From: Hypoxylon rubiginosum
Taxonomy: Eukaryota; Ascomycota; Sordariomycetes; Xylariales; Hypoxylaceae
Reading direction: 5' to 3'
Length of the DNA: 64,000 nucleotides
NCBI GenBank assembly: GCA_902806565.1
Contig: CADCXA010000041.1
Location: 434,001-498,000, forward strand
Under the pieces are notes generated by a model. It was not told the DNA's origin. It did not search any database and worked only from the letters and a program-made list of their open reading frames with translations. The translations under genes were made by a program, and so were the position numbers. Shown here in pieces: positions 51,321 to 64,000 of the stretch (position 1 is the stretch's first letter; each line of letters starts with the position of its first letter).

Positions 51321-52570
51321 AAAAATAATATTAATAAAATATTAATTATTATTTATAATATTATTATATAACTAATAATTATTAATAAAATATAGCTTTT
51401 TTTTTTATTTAATAGGTAATATTAAGGATTATTATATATAGGTTTTTATATTTTTTTTTTATTAAAATAAAAGTGTTAATATAATAAATATAAAAAAAAG
51501 TAACGTTGTTTTATATTTATTATTATATAATATAAAAACGTATATTTATTTTATTAAAAATAAAGTTAAATATAATAATATTTAATTTAAATTTATTAGT
51601 GTTTAATATATTTTATAGTTAATTACTAAGTATTTTTATTAAGTTAATATATATTATTAAACTAATAATAACTTAATTTTTTTTAACTTAATTAATAAAA
51701 CATTTATTAAAACTGTTATTTTTTAATTTTATAAAAAACTAAATAAATAAAACTTTTTTATTATATATAGTTTTAATAAATATATATATAAATATATTAT
51801 TTTTATTAAGTTTTAATTATAATATATATATTATAATTTTATATATTAGTAATTTTAAAATAATATTAAATATTAATATAAAAAGTTTTTATAAATTAAA
51901 TTATATTTTCCTAGTAACTTTATTAAAAAAAGAAAAAATGTGTTTAAATATAAATAAATTTAAAACCTTTTTAATTAAATTTTAATTTATATAAATATAA
52001 TTATTAAATATTATATTTTAATAAGTTTTTTAAATAATAACTTTTTTTATTATAATATTTATTTTTATATTTTTATTTTACTTTTTTTATTAATTATTTA
52101 CTTAATTTAAGTTATTATTTAATTTAAGTTTTTTAAATATAAGTTTTTTAGTTAATATTATTTCTTTAAATTTAATCGTTTTTATTTTATAATATATTTT
52201 TAGTAATAAGTTTTTAAATTAATTATATATTTATTTAACTTTTATAATAATATCTAAGGTTACCACCAATATATTATAATTATTTTTACTAAAAAGTTTA
52301 TTATTAAAAATAATGTTATTAAATTTAAATTTTAATTATTAAAAAAAAGTATTAAATGTTTTATTTATATTAAACTTTTATATTTTCTTTATATATTTAG
52401 TTTATTTTATAATAAATTTAAAAGTTATAATATATTAAAAAAATAAAATATATTAAAAAAATAAAGATTTAATACTTTAAATTTTAACTATATTATTAAA
52501 TAATATAAAAAAAAGTTTATTATTAAACAATAAAATAAAAAAGTAATTATTAGATAATAAAATAAAAAAT

Positions 52571-52675
52571 CTTTTATTAAACTTTAAATTAAATATATTA
52601 TATTTAAACAAAGTAAAAAGTTTTTTATTAAATTTTAAATTAAATATATTATATTTAAATAAAATAAATAACCTT
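52571..52675. repeat. 51-bp tandem duplication
   Basis: Two diverged copies, each containing AAATTAAATATATTATATTT, with a period of 51 bp (first copy at 52571, second at 52622). Confidence 0.8.
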
Positions 52676-53115
52676 TTTTTAAATAATAATAAAATAATAA
52701 TTAATTCCCAGTTTAATTTAAATAATAATAATAAAAATAATATTATTAGAAAAAAGCTTATTAATATAAAATTAATCTTAAAAAAAACATTATTTTTAAA
52801 TTATATATTAAATATCTTTATATTTAAAAAAAAGATAAAATTAAATTAACATTTTAAAATAACATTAAATAACATAATATAAATATTTTAAATATTTAAA
52901 ACATTATAAACTTAAAAAAATAAAATATATAATTTAGCTAAATAAATTAAAATAAAATATTATAATATATTTTATATATATTAATATATATTAATATAAT
53001 AATATTTAATTTTTAACTTATATATTAAATTACTTATACCTTATAAAGTTCTTTTAATTTTTAAGATTAAAGTTTTATTATTAATTTAATTAATTAAGGT
53101 TTTTTTATAAAATAT

Positions 53116-53330
53116 AAATTAATTTTATTTAAATTATATAATTTTTTATTAAAAAATAAACTAGTTTTTTTTAGTTTTTTTATAGTAAATAAATTAATTT
53201 TATCCAAGTTATATAATCTTTTAATAAAAAATAAATCAGGCTTTTTTAATATATTATATAGTTTTTTTAAAAAAAAACAAATTACTTTTATCCCTTAAAC
53301 TATATAATTTTTTAAACGGTAAATCCTTTT
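53116..53330. repeat. Degenerate tandem repeat, 75-88 bp units, three copies
   Basis: Units aligned at 53116, 53191 and 53279, sharing AAATTAATTTTAT, then AWRTTATATAATYTTTTA and AAAAATAAA. The third copy retains more C (ATCCCTTAAACTATATAATT), suggesting a less RIPed ancestor. Confidence 0.7.
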
Positions 53331-54940
53331 TTTACTATAAAAAAGTTATAATTTAAAAAAACTTTATAATTAATAAAAAAAAGTATTTTTATAAATATAA
53401 TTAAAGTAAAATATATATTTATAATCTTTTATATATTAAAGTTATAAAATGTTAAAAAACATATAGATTTTTATATTTTAAATTAAAAATATAGTTTTTA
53501 AAAATAAAAATTAAATATTTTTATAATAATAAAAAATATAATGGAAAATTTAAAAAACTAAATTAATTAATAAAATAAACGTGGTAACTTATTTTATATT
53601 AGCGATATAAAATAAGGTAAAAAAAATAATGGTTGGTTAAAATATTACTAATATTAAAAAACCGAAGAAATATTTAAAAAAATCCTATAAAAACTAAAAA
53701 AAACTAATAAATATAATGAAATTTAATAAAAATAAAGTTATATAATAAACTAATAATATAACTAAATAATAAAGCTTAAATATAAAATATTTAATAATTA
53801 TATAATGTTTTTTATTAATATAACTATAAAAAGAAAAAAATACCTTAAAGTTAAAAATAAAAATAATTAATATTTATTAAAATTATAATTTTACTAAAAA
53901 TAAAAACCAGGTAATTAAACTTTTACTAATATATTTATTTTTTTTATTATAATATTAATTAATTAAAAATATCTATATTATTTTTTATATTAAAATTAAA
54001 AAAAATAAAATCGATTAATTTAAAAGTATATAAAACCGTAAATATATTAATATATTTATTTTTTTTATAAACCTTTTTAATAATATTATATATTAATAAA
54101 AGCTTTATTTAAAAGCGATAGTTTTATTTTAAATATATATTTTTATATTATTATAATATACTTATAATTATTAGATATTTTTTAAATCTTTCACTTTTTA
54201 TATAATTATAAAATAATTAGTTAACTTTTTTCTTTTTTAAAAAAATAACTTATTTTATAGTAATATTTAATATATTATATTATATATATAAAATCCTATA
54301 TATAATAACATTTTTTAAACTATATTTATATAGTTAATTAAGCTTTAAATATTAATATATATCTTAAAAATAAAAAAAAATTCATAGATTATAAAACTTT
54401 AATAATAAAAAACAAATGATTTTTATATTTTTTAAATTATAAAAAGATATTTATTATATTTCTAGTAATAAAAATAACTAATTAAATTAAGATAAATATA
54501 TAAAAAAACATAACCTTATTAAATTATATTTATATATTTATTTTAAGTTAAGTTACTAAATAAATATATAAAATATAATAAAGGCTTTTTTTTTTTTAAT
54601 TAATATTATAAATTCTTTTTTTAAACATTTTATTTTAAATTAAATTTATATTCTTTTTATTTTATTTTTATAATAAATATTAATAACTAGTTAAACTTTA
54701 TCGTTATAATAAATAATTATTAAATCTTATTATAAAAGTTTATAAAATATATTAACTTATTTATTATATAATAAAATAATAAGATTTTAAATATATTTCG
54801 TATTATAAATAATTAAATATAAGTTTTAAACGTATAAATATAAGTTATAAATAGTTAAATATAAAATATAAATATATAATTATAAAATATAAATATATAT
54901 AATATTTATTTAAAATTATAATTAATTAATTAATAAACTT

Positions 54941-55003
54941 AAAGTTATAAATTATTATATTAAAACTATAAATTATTATATTAAAATTATAAACTATTAT
55001 ATA
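54941..55003. repeat. 21-bp tandem repeat, three copies
   Basis: Copies AAAGTTATAAATTATTATAT(T), AAAACTATAAATTATTATAT(T) and AAAATTATAAACTATTATAT(A) at 54941, 54962 and 54983. Confidence 0.88.
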
Positions 55004-56784
55004 ATAAACAGGTTTTAAGCTTTAAATAATCGTATTATAAATAAAATCACGGTATTAAATAAATAAATAAATACACGCTTTAAGAAACTAAAAATACAAT
55101 TAATAATATTATAAATAAAATAATACCTTTTATTAATAATAACTAGGTTTTAATATATAATATAAATAAAAATATAAATAATATAACACGTTTAATAAAT
55201 AATAAAATAAACATACTTATTATTAATTTATTATTTTTTTAAACATTAAAAACCAATACTTTAATTAAGGATTTTTTATAAATAATATTAATAATTAATA
55301 ATTTAACTAATAAATATATATATATATATTATATTTATTAATATTAAAAATATTTATTATAAAAATAAAACTTAATTATTTTTTTAAATTATTAAATTTA
55401 AATTCTTATAACACGTTTTTTATTAAACATAAAAAGCTTATTTAAATATATAAAATAATTATTTTAAATTTAAAATATATAACTTAATTTATAAATCTTA
55501 GAAAAAAAAAAAAAAAAAAAAAATATTATTAAAAATATTTATAAATATAAAAACTATAAAACAAATAAAAAAATATAAATAAATTAAATAACATTTATTT
55601 TATAGTTACTATAAATAACTTTATCTTAATATCACTTATATTATCTATTATATTATTTTATATAATTTTATATATTATTTTTTATATTATTTTTTATATA
55701 TTTATATATAATTTTTAATATAGTTTCTTAATTATTTTTACCATTTTAACATTAAGTAAATTATATTTTAAATACTTAAATAAATTAAATAAACTTATAT
55801 TTTTTTAATAAAAAATATAATAAAAAAAGTTTAAAAAATAAAATAAAATAAAAATAAAATTATAATATTTTAAGTAATTAACTATATAATTTATTTATAT
55901 AAACGTAAATTAAAAGTTAATTTTTAATAAGCTTTTATTAATAACTTTATAACTAAGTTTTAGTTTTAATTGACTACTTATTTTTAGTTTTTTTATATTT
56001 AGTTTTTTTATTTTTAATTATTTTATTTTTAGTTTTTTTATTTTTATTATATTTATTATTACCATTTTTATTACCGCTGTTTTTACTACCGTTTTTACCG
56101 TGTTTAATTTAAATAAATACTATATAAACTAATCTAGACTTTTAATTTTTAAAATTAATTAATATTTATTAATATAATTATTTTTTTTTATTTTAAATTA
56201 AGAAATTATATAATAATCTACCGTTATAATATAAATTTTATATAAATAAAACTAACAACTTTATAAAACCAGCGTATTTTATATTATTATATAATAAATA
56301 AAATGGTTTATTAAATTAAAAAAAAAGTATATTTTAATTATTAATATTTAAAAATTTAATAAATATATATAAATATAAGCTGGTAATTTTTTTTTATATT
56401 ACGTTTTTATATATAAATAAAATAATTATATTAAAAAAAAGCCTAGTATTTAACATTATTAAATATTATATTTATAATTTAAAGTTAAATTATATTATAA
56501 ATTATTATTAATTTAACTAGTTAATATAAAAAAACCTTTATATTAAATCCAGCTTTTTAATATAATAAAGGTTTTATATTTAACTATAAAATAATTACTT
56601 ATAATTAAATTAATAAGCTTAATAAACAGTTAAATAACTTTATATTTTTAAATAAGTTTTTTATAAAACTATAAGTAATTAATTAATATAAGTATTTTAA
56701 AAAAAGATTTTTTAATAAATAAATTTTTAATAAAAGTATTTAATTTTATATTTTGTTCCTTTATTAATTATAAATAAATAAGCA

Positions 56785-56925
56785 ATTTTTTATTTTTTTT
56801 ATTTTTTATCTTTTTTTTTATTTCTTCCTTTATTTTTTTTTTTATTTTTTTCTTTATCTTCTTTTTTATCTTTTCTTTTACCTCCTTTTTTACCTTTTTC
56901 TCTACCTTTTTTACTTACTTATAAA
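56785..56925 (-). other. RIP-resistant polypyrimidine/polypurine tract
   Basis: A 140-bp stretch of T and C on the plus strand (TTTATCTTCTTTTTTATC, CCTCCTTTTTTACC). Its minus strand is A/G-rich, without CpA or TpG for RIP to attack. In one frame it would read as Lys/Glu/Asp/Gly-rich protein, possibly a relic of a basic transposon ORF. A similar weaker tract lies at about 35735-35880. Confidence 0.6.
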
Positions 56926-58504
56926 TTTGTTAATAATATAAAGCTAATAATAAAATAAGTTTTTTTTTTTAATAAAAAAATAATATAAATAATAACTTTA
57001 ATATAAAAAACATTTAACGTTTTTATTTACTTTAAAAAACTTGCCTTATTTTTAATAAAAATAAATTTAAAACTAGTAACTATATAATAATTTATTTTAA
57101 AGTTTTTTATTTTTTTTTATATATTATTATATAAGTTTTAAAAATTTTCTTTTTTATATTTATTATTTTAAATTAAGGTATTATATTTTCATCGTAAAAA
57201 TCATTAAATATTATTAATTTATAATTAAAAAGTTCTATTATATAAAAGCGTTTTTTAGCTTAAATTTAAAAATATTAAATAAATTAAAAATACCTAGTTT
57301 TTTAAAAATAAAAAAATAATTTAAAATTAAATTTATAATAAATATTATTATAAAACTAATAATATATAAATCAATTATTATTCCTAGAAAAAACTTAAAC
57401 TTAATATTTTATTAAAATTTATATATTAATTAAATAAAAGATTATATAAGTTATATAAACTTATTATTAACTATTTCGCGAACTAATATATATAATATTT
57501 TTTTACTAGTTTTTATAATAAAAAAAATATAAAAAATAATTTTTATTTATAAAGTTATTTAATTTTAAAATTAATTATATATTAAGTATTTTATTTTTTT
57601 ATATATAGTTATTCTTTTTTTTAAGATATTAAATACGTATATAATATTTTTATTAGTAATATTAAAATTCTTAAAATAATTATATTATAATATACTTTTA
57701 TTTAATATATTTTTATTTAATATGTTTTTAATTAATATATTTTTAATTAACGTATTTTAAATTATTCTGTTTTTTTATAAATTAATAAAAAGTTATATAA
57801 ATATATTTAAACTTATTATATAAGTTATATTACTTATATTATTTATAATATAAAAAATAACAGGTATATTAAATTAAATATTAAATATAATATATTATTT
57901 ATATTTTTTTTTTATTAGTTAATAATTATAATATAAAATTATAAATAATAATATAAATATATTAAATAAAAACTTTTATCGAAGAATTTATAAATATTTT
58001 TATAAGAATAATTTAATTAACGTTTATATTTATTAAATATTATTTATTAATTATTTTTTAAGTAATAATTTTAACGTAAAAACACTATAAAAAATAAAAA
58101 TATTAAGGTTATTATAAATAAAAATACAATATAAAAAAGTTAATAACTAATTAAAAAAGTTTAATAAAAATAATAATTGTTTTTTTTTATTTTCTTTTAT
58201 ATTTTTTTATAAATAGTTTTTTATTATAACTAAAAAATAACTAAGTTACTTATATTATATAATAACTTGTTAAATTATATATTTTTATTTATAAAATTAT
58301 TATATTAAAAATAAAAAGTTATATATATTTAAAGTCGAAAAAACAAAATTAAAAAACTAGCGATTAATAGTTTTATTTATTTTAATTAATTATATTTTAT
58401 TAACTATTTAAATAAAAATGTTTTTTTTAAATATAAAATTATTATATAATATTTTACTTTTTTAATAAATTAATAATAACATATATAATATACTAGTTTT
58501 TAAA

Positions 58505-58525
58505 GTTACTCGCTTCGCGAGTAAC
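58505..58525. repeat. Perfect 9-bp GC-containing hairpin in A+T desert
   Basis: GTTACTCGC-TTC-GCGAGTAAC: two perfectly complementary 9-bp arms around a 3-nt loop. It is the most GC-rich short segment for several kilobases, and all its C and G lie outside CpA/TpG contexts. Confidence 0.85.
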
Positions 58526-60162
58526 CGATATGTTTTTTTAAAAATAATGTTTTATTTAATAATATTTTTAAATAAATATTTATAAATATTTATTAATTTT
58601 ATTTTTAAAAAAAAGTTATTTTATTATTATTATTATATTTTTATATTATATTATTTATATTATATATATTTATTATTTATTTTTTATATTTAATATTTAA
58701 TTTTATTTTAATTAATATTATTTATAAATTTAAATTTAAAATGGTTTTTTTTTAAATTTTAAATATTTTTAAATTTAATAATTTATAAAAGTTTTATATA
58801 ATTTTATAAAACTTTAAAACTTTATTTATAAATAAATTAAAAATATATATAATATTATTATTAAAATATATAGTTTTTAAAACATTAATTTTTAAATTTT
58901 TAATATTTTATAAGTTAAATTTAAATAAAAATATTTTTTATTATTTTTATAAATATATAATTTATTAATAAAAGATTTTTAATATATTTATATATTTTTA
59001 TAAATATTAATATTTAAACTTTTTATAAAATTAAAAAAAAGTTTTTTATTTATATAATATAATAAATTAATTTATAAAGTTTTTTATTTTTATTTATTTT
59101 TAAAATTATATATTTTAAGGTTTAAAAAATATATAAAAACTTTATAAAAATATAAATTTATATTTATATTAAATTTAAATATATAAATAATATTAATATT
59201 AATTATATTTTATATTATATATTTTTATATACTTATTTTATATATTTATAAATATTTTTATAATTTTAAACATTTATAATTTATTTTTTATTATTATTTT
59301 ATAAAATATTAAATTAAAGGTTAAAAATTAAAATATAAAGAAATTTATATTTAAATTTTACTACTTTTTTAAATTAAATTCTAATTAATATATATATTAT
59401 AATATTCTTTTTTTAAATTTTAAGATTTTATTTATAAATATATATTTTAATTTTATATTAATTTTTTAAAGTTTTCTTATTTATATGCAATTATAAATTT
59501 AATTATAACTTTTTATATTAATTTTAAATAATAAATTATTAAAATTTAAAACTAATATTTTAAAACTTTTAATTTTAACTTAAAGTTTTTATATTTAAAA
59601 TATTTTATAATAAGTTTTTATATATTTTTTATAGTATTATATATTAGTTTTAAATTAATATAAATTTAAAATTAATTTAAAGCTTTATATTTAAACTTTT
59701 AAAAATTTTTAAAACTTTAATTTTATAAATTTTTTATATTAATTTAAAAAAAACGTATTTTATTTTTATTTAATTTAATTAATAAATAATAAAACTATTA
59801 TATTTTATATTTTATATATATATTATATATATATTTATATATTTATATTTTTTGTTATAAAATATTTAAATTTCTTTAATATAAAATTTATATAATATAT
59901 TTTATATTTTATATATTTTTAATGTTTTTATAATTTATTTTTATATATATTTATATTTTAATATTTATTATTTTTAATATTATTAATTTTTAATTTTTAA
60001 TTTTTATTTTTTATTTTTTAATATATTTTTTAAATCTTTTTTAACTTTTTTCTTTATATATTAATTTTTCAATTTTTTATATTTATATATATTTTATATG
60101 TTATTATTTTTACTTTTATTTTATATATATATATTAATTTATTTTAATTTATATTAAATTTA

Positions 60163-60266
60163 TTTTTAATTTTTAATTTTTAATTTTTAATTTTTAATTT
60201 TTAATTTTTAATTTTTAATTTTTAATTTTTAATTTTTAATTTTTAATTTTTAATTTTTAATTTTTA
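60163..60266. repeat. (TTTTTAA)n heptamer array
   Basis: About 14 near-perfect copies of TTTTTAA, with a shorter run of the same unit at about 59985-60005. Confidence 0.9.
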
Positions 60267-60429
60267 TTTTATTTTTTAAATTATTTTTAAATTTTTTCTT
60301 ATATATTAATTTTTTATTTTTTTTATATTTATATATATTTTATATATTATTATTTTATATTTATTTTATATATATATATATTAATTTATTTTTATTTTTA
60401 TTATAATTTATTTTATATTTATATATAAT

Positions 60430-62740
60430 TTTTATAATTATTAATTTTATTTTTTATTAAAATATTTAACATATATTAAATATAAAATTAATTATATTAA
60501 TTATTATATAATATATATATAATTAACTTTTCTTTATAATTTAATATTAATTTAAAAATATTAAAAACTTTTTAATAATTTATATTATTTAAAAAACTTA
60601 TTTTATATAATTTTTTAATTTTAATTATATTATTATTAAAATAGAAATTAAATTATAAAAAAAAACAAAATATAACGTAATTTTAAATATTTAATTAACT
60701 TATAAATCTATTATTTAATTAATTATTTATATTATATTAAATATTTAAATTCTTTTTATTTTAATATTTATATATTTTATTTTATGTTATATTTTTATTT
60801 TTATTTTAATTTATATTATATATATATTTATTTATTTATTTCTTTAATTATAAAATATTTTAAAAAAACTTTATAAAACTATAAATTATTATATATTTAA
60901 AATTAAAAATAAAAACTTAAATTTATAAATAATATTATATATTAAATATATTAAAATATTTATTATTATAAATATATAAAATTATATTAAAACTTTAAAA
61001 AATAATAAATCTTAAAATATTTAAGTTCATTTTTATTATTATTTATATTATATTAAATATTTAAATTTTTGTATATTAAAATTAATATATTTTATTTTAT
61101 AATATATTTCTTTTTTTTTTAATTTATTTTTTATAATTATATATTTTAAATACTTTATATTTTATATATTTTTAATGTTTTTATAATTTCATTTTTATAT
61201 ATATTTATATTTATATTTTATTATTTTAAAAATTATTAATTTTTATTTTATATTATATTTTAATTTTAATTTTATTTTATTATTTATTTTATTTATTTAA
61301 ATATATTTTTTATTATTATTTAATAATTTTTATATTTTATTTTTATATGTTATTAATTTATTTTATTTTAATTTTATATTTTATATATTTATTTATATTT
61401 TCTTTTTATTTTTTATATTATTAATAATTTATATTACTTAAAAAAACATCTTTTATATATAGTTTTTTATTTTTTATTATATAATAATTAAAAGAAAAAT
61501 TAAAATATAAAAACAAAAAAAGTTTAATAATATAAAATAATTTTAAATATTTAATTAACTTATTAATTTATAATTTAATTAATTATATATATTATATTAA
61601 AAATTTAAGTTTTTTTTTTAAAAATTTATATATTTTATTTTATATTATATTTTTATTTTTAATTTAATTTATTTTATAATTTTATATTTTTTTATATTTT
61701 TTTATATTTTTTATATTTTTTTATATTTTTTTTATATTATATTATATTTTTAATATATATATATATTATTTTTATAACTTATTTTTTTAAATATATTTAT
61801 ATTTTATTTTGTTATTTTTTATTTTAATTTTTAATTCTTTTTATTATTATTTTTTATTATTTTTTTTAATTATTTTTTATTGTTTTTTATATTATTTTTT
61901 ATTATTTTTTATTTGTTTATTTTTATTTAAATTTTATTTATATTTATATATATTTAATATATTATATATTTTATTTTATATTATTTTATATATTTTTATT
62001 TTTATATTTAAATTTTTATTATTATTTATATTATTATTTTTTATTTTATATTATATTTTTATTTTTATTTTTATTATATTTTATATTATTTTATATTATA
62101 TTTTATATTTTAAAATTTATATATATATTATTTTATATTATATTTTTATTTTTATTATAATTTATTTTTTATTTATATATATTTTATATATTTTATATAT
62201 TTTATATATATTATATATTTTATTATTTTTTAATTTTTATTTTTAATTTTATATTATTAGAAATATCGGCGATATTAATTATATTAATAATATTAAAAGT
62301 TATTATAATTATTAAAACTATTTATAACTATTTATAATTATTTATAGTTTTTATAATTATTAGTTTTATTTTTTATTAAAGCTTTTTATAATTATTAATT
62401 TTATTTTTTATTAAAGCTTTTTATAATTATTAATTTTATTTTTTATTAAAGTTTTTAATATATACTAGGTATATAATTAACTATATTAGTTATTACGTAA
62501 TATATATTTAATTTATTTTTTTTTAAAATGTAATATTAATTTAAATTTTTTATAAAAACCTTAATAATTTATACCGTTTAATAAAACGTGTTTTATATAG
62601 TTTTTTAACATTAATTATATTATAATTAAAATAAAAACCAAAGTATAAAAGCGAAAAAAATATAAAAATACAAGGTAATTCTAAGTATTTAATTAGCTTA
62701 TAAATTTATAACTTAACTAATAAAATAATAAAAACTTAAT
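60430..62740. repeat. Degenerate direct repeats of a few hundred bp, three copies
   Basis: A block marked by TTTTTATAATTATTAATTTT, then a TTTAATAATTTATATTAT-like segment, and ending AATTTTAAATATTTAATTAA, recurs. Copies lie at about 60430-60730, 61430-61600 (right part only) and 62418-62720. The third keeps more C/G (TACTAGGTATATAATTAAC, ACGTAATATATATTT). Confidence 0.6.
62348..62452. repeat. 35-bp tandem repeat, three copies
   Basis: Near-identical 35-bp units at 62348, 62383 and 62418, each ending TTTTTTATTAAAG(C/T). It is part of the larger repeated block described at 60430-62740. Confidence 0.92.
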
Positions 62741-64000
62741 TAATATTTAAATAACTTTTAAAATAAATTAAATATAAATTAAAAAATATATAAAAAATTA
62801 ATATATAAAAGTTAATATATATAATTATAATTAATTAAAAATATATAATTTAATTAAATAAATTTAAAAACAACGTTAAAAAACTTATAAAAAAAATCTT
62901 TTATTATTAAAAAAAAATAATAATTTAATTTAAACTATTAATAAAAATTCTGTTTTTATTATAATAAAAAATATATTTTTATTTTAAGCTATTAAAAAGA
63001 ATTTTATTTATATTATAATAAAAAATAAATCTTTAATTTATAATTTTTTAAATAAAAAGTTTTTAGTGGTTTATATTAAAATAAACTATTTATTATAATT
63101 AAAAATATAAATAAACGTTTTAATGTTAAATATACGTTAAAAATATTTTTTTTAATATAATTAAAAATAGTTTATTATATTAATTTATTAAAACCTAAGA
63201 AATTTCTTTTTATTATATAATAATAATTAATAAAAATATTTAGTGTATTATTTTTTAAACTTTAAAATTTTATTAAAAACTTTAAATATAATTTTTAAAA
63301 GTTATAAAGTAATAAAGCGGCGATAAAAGTTTATTATTTTAATTTCTTAAAAAGTTAATAATAAATAAATTTATTTAAACTGGTAAAAAAATTTAAACCA
63401 GTTTATAATAATATTAAAAAACTATTTTATATATTTAATTATAAAGTTAATATTAATAAAAAACTTATTAATATAAAATAAAAACTTATTTATATCTTTT
63501 AATTAGTTTTTTAAATTAATTAAACTTATAAATTTAATATACGTTAAAAATATTTTTATTTTATTTTATAAATATTAAAACTAATTATTTAAAAACATTA
63601 ACTTATTAATTAAACTTAATAAATTGCCAAGGAAATTTCTTATAATTAATCTTATATATTTAGTTATTTATTTTTTTAAGTTATTTAATAAAATATATTT
63701 TATTATATTATTAATATTAATATAAAGGTTTTTTAACATTAAAAACCTTATTAAAAAAGTATTTTATAAATACTATATATTATTTAAAATCTAAGGTAAA
63801 ATCTAATAATTATTATTTATATAATTATTTATTATATTTATTATAATAATTTAATTAATATAAAAGAAAAAAATAAAGCTAATTAAAATTTAAAACTTTT
63901 TTAAAATTTTATATTTATAAAAAACAAAAAATAACTTATAAAGAAAAATAAATAATAATATATAATATATAAAATAAATTAAAATAAGTAAGGTTTTTTA

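Larger units (their letters stand above)
40155..64000. repeat. RIP-decayed AT-isochore continuing beyond the window
   Basis: Nearly 24 kb in which A and T make up almost every base, with no surviving gene. C and G persist mainly in CpG, CpC/GpG and purine- or pyrimidine-only runs, as expected when CpA/TpG have been exhausted by RIP. It must consist of several nested old transposons, but I recognised no second set of protein motifs. Internal tandem arrays are listed separately. Because one side is cut by the window, a centromeric, subtelomeric or simply transposon-cluster origin cannot be told apart. Confidence 0.75.

Noticed and set aside
61809..62246. 145-codon open frame rich in Phe, Ile, Leu and Tyr
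   Set aside because: It is a by-product of T-rich DNA: TTT, TTA, ATT and TAT codons only, no start context, no domain, in the RIP isochore.

Overview
The window is nuclear DNA from a filamentous ascomycete (Pezizomycotina, most likely Sordariomycetes-like). The reasons are short phase-preserving introns of about 46-185 nt with GTAWGT donors and CTAAC/CTGAC branch points, typical fungal families (Zn2Cys6 regulator, group-I P450, NACHT-WD40 NLR, Fig1-like membrane protein, GMC oxidoreductase), and a two-speed composition. Ordinary gene-bearing DNA alternates abruptly with blocks made almost only of A and T, in which CpA/TpG are nearly absent. That is the signature of repeat-induced point mutation (RIP).

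Layout. 1-4705: the 3' part of an SGT1 co-chaperone gene, then a complete pisatin-demethylase-type cytochrome P450 (549 aa, 3 exons). 4706-10253: ordinary-composition DNA with no gene I can support. 10254-13183 (-): a 937-aa Zn(II)2Cys6 transcription factor. 13601-23217 (-): a SNF2/Rad5-HLTF-like helicase pseudogene, split at helicase motif IV/V by a 6.56-kb RIP-destroyed non-LTR retrotransposon (LINE, Tad1-like). The LINE is bounded by an 18-bp target duplication and a (TTAA)n tail, and the host exons carry about eight nonsense codons, mostly at former glutamine codons. 23696-28113 (+): an intact nine-exon NLR-type gene (N-terminal fungal STAND-associated domain, NACHT, C2H2-like segment, seven WD40 repeats; 1272 aa). 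28449-29162 (-): an APH-family kinase. 29881-30828 (-): a four-helix Fig1-like membrane protein. 32076-33799 (+): a GMC oxidoreductase pseudogene with stops and deletions.

34261-64000 is an AT-isochore of RIP-decayed repeats that continues past the window. The only normal-composition island in it is 38629-40154, a compact minus-strand LTR retroelement with no coding capacity: paired 261-bp LTRs, a PBS, a polypurine tract and a low-complexity interior. Next to its PBS lies sequence resembling the 3' half of a tRNA, with a perfect B box and a perfect anticodon stem. The rest of the isochore holds several degenerate minisatellite arrays, a GC hairpin and RIP-resistant purine tracts.

The genes do not form an obvious pathway. 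The coherent story is genome defence: transposons inserted, RIP erased them, and the mutation apparently spilled into neighbouring single-copy genes (the SNF2 and GMC pseudogenes), while the NLR, kinase and Fig1-like genes between the two AT blocks stayed open.
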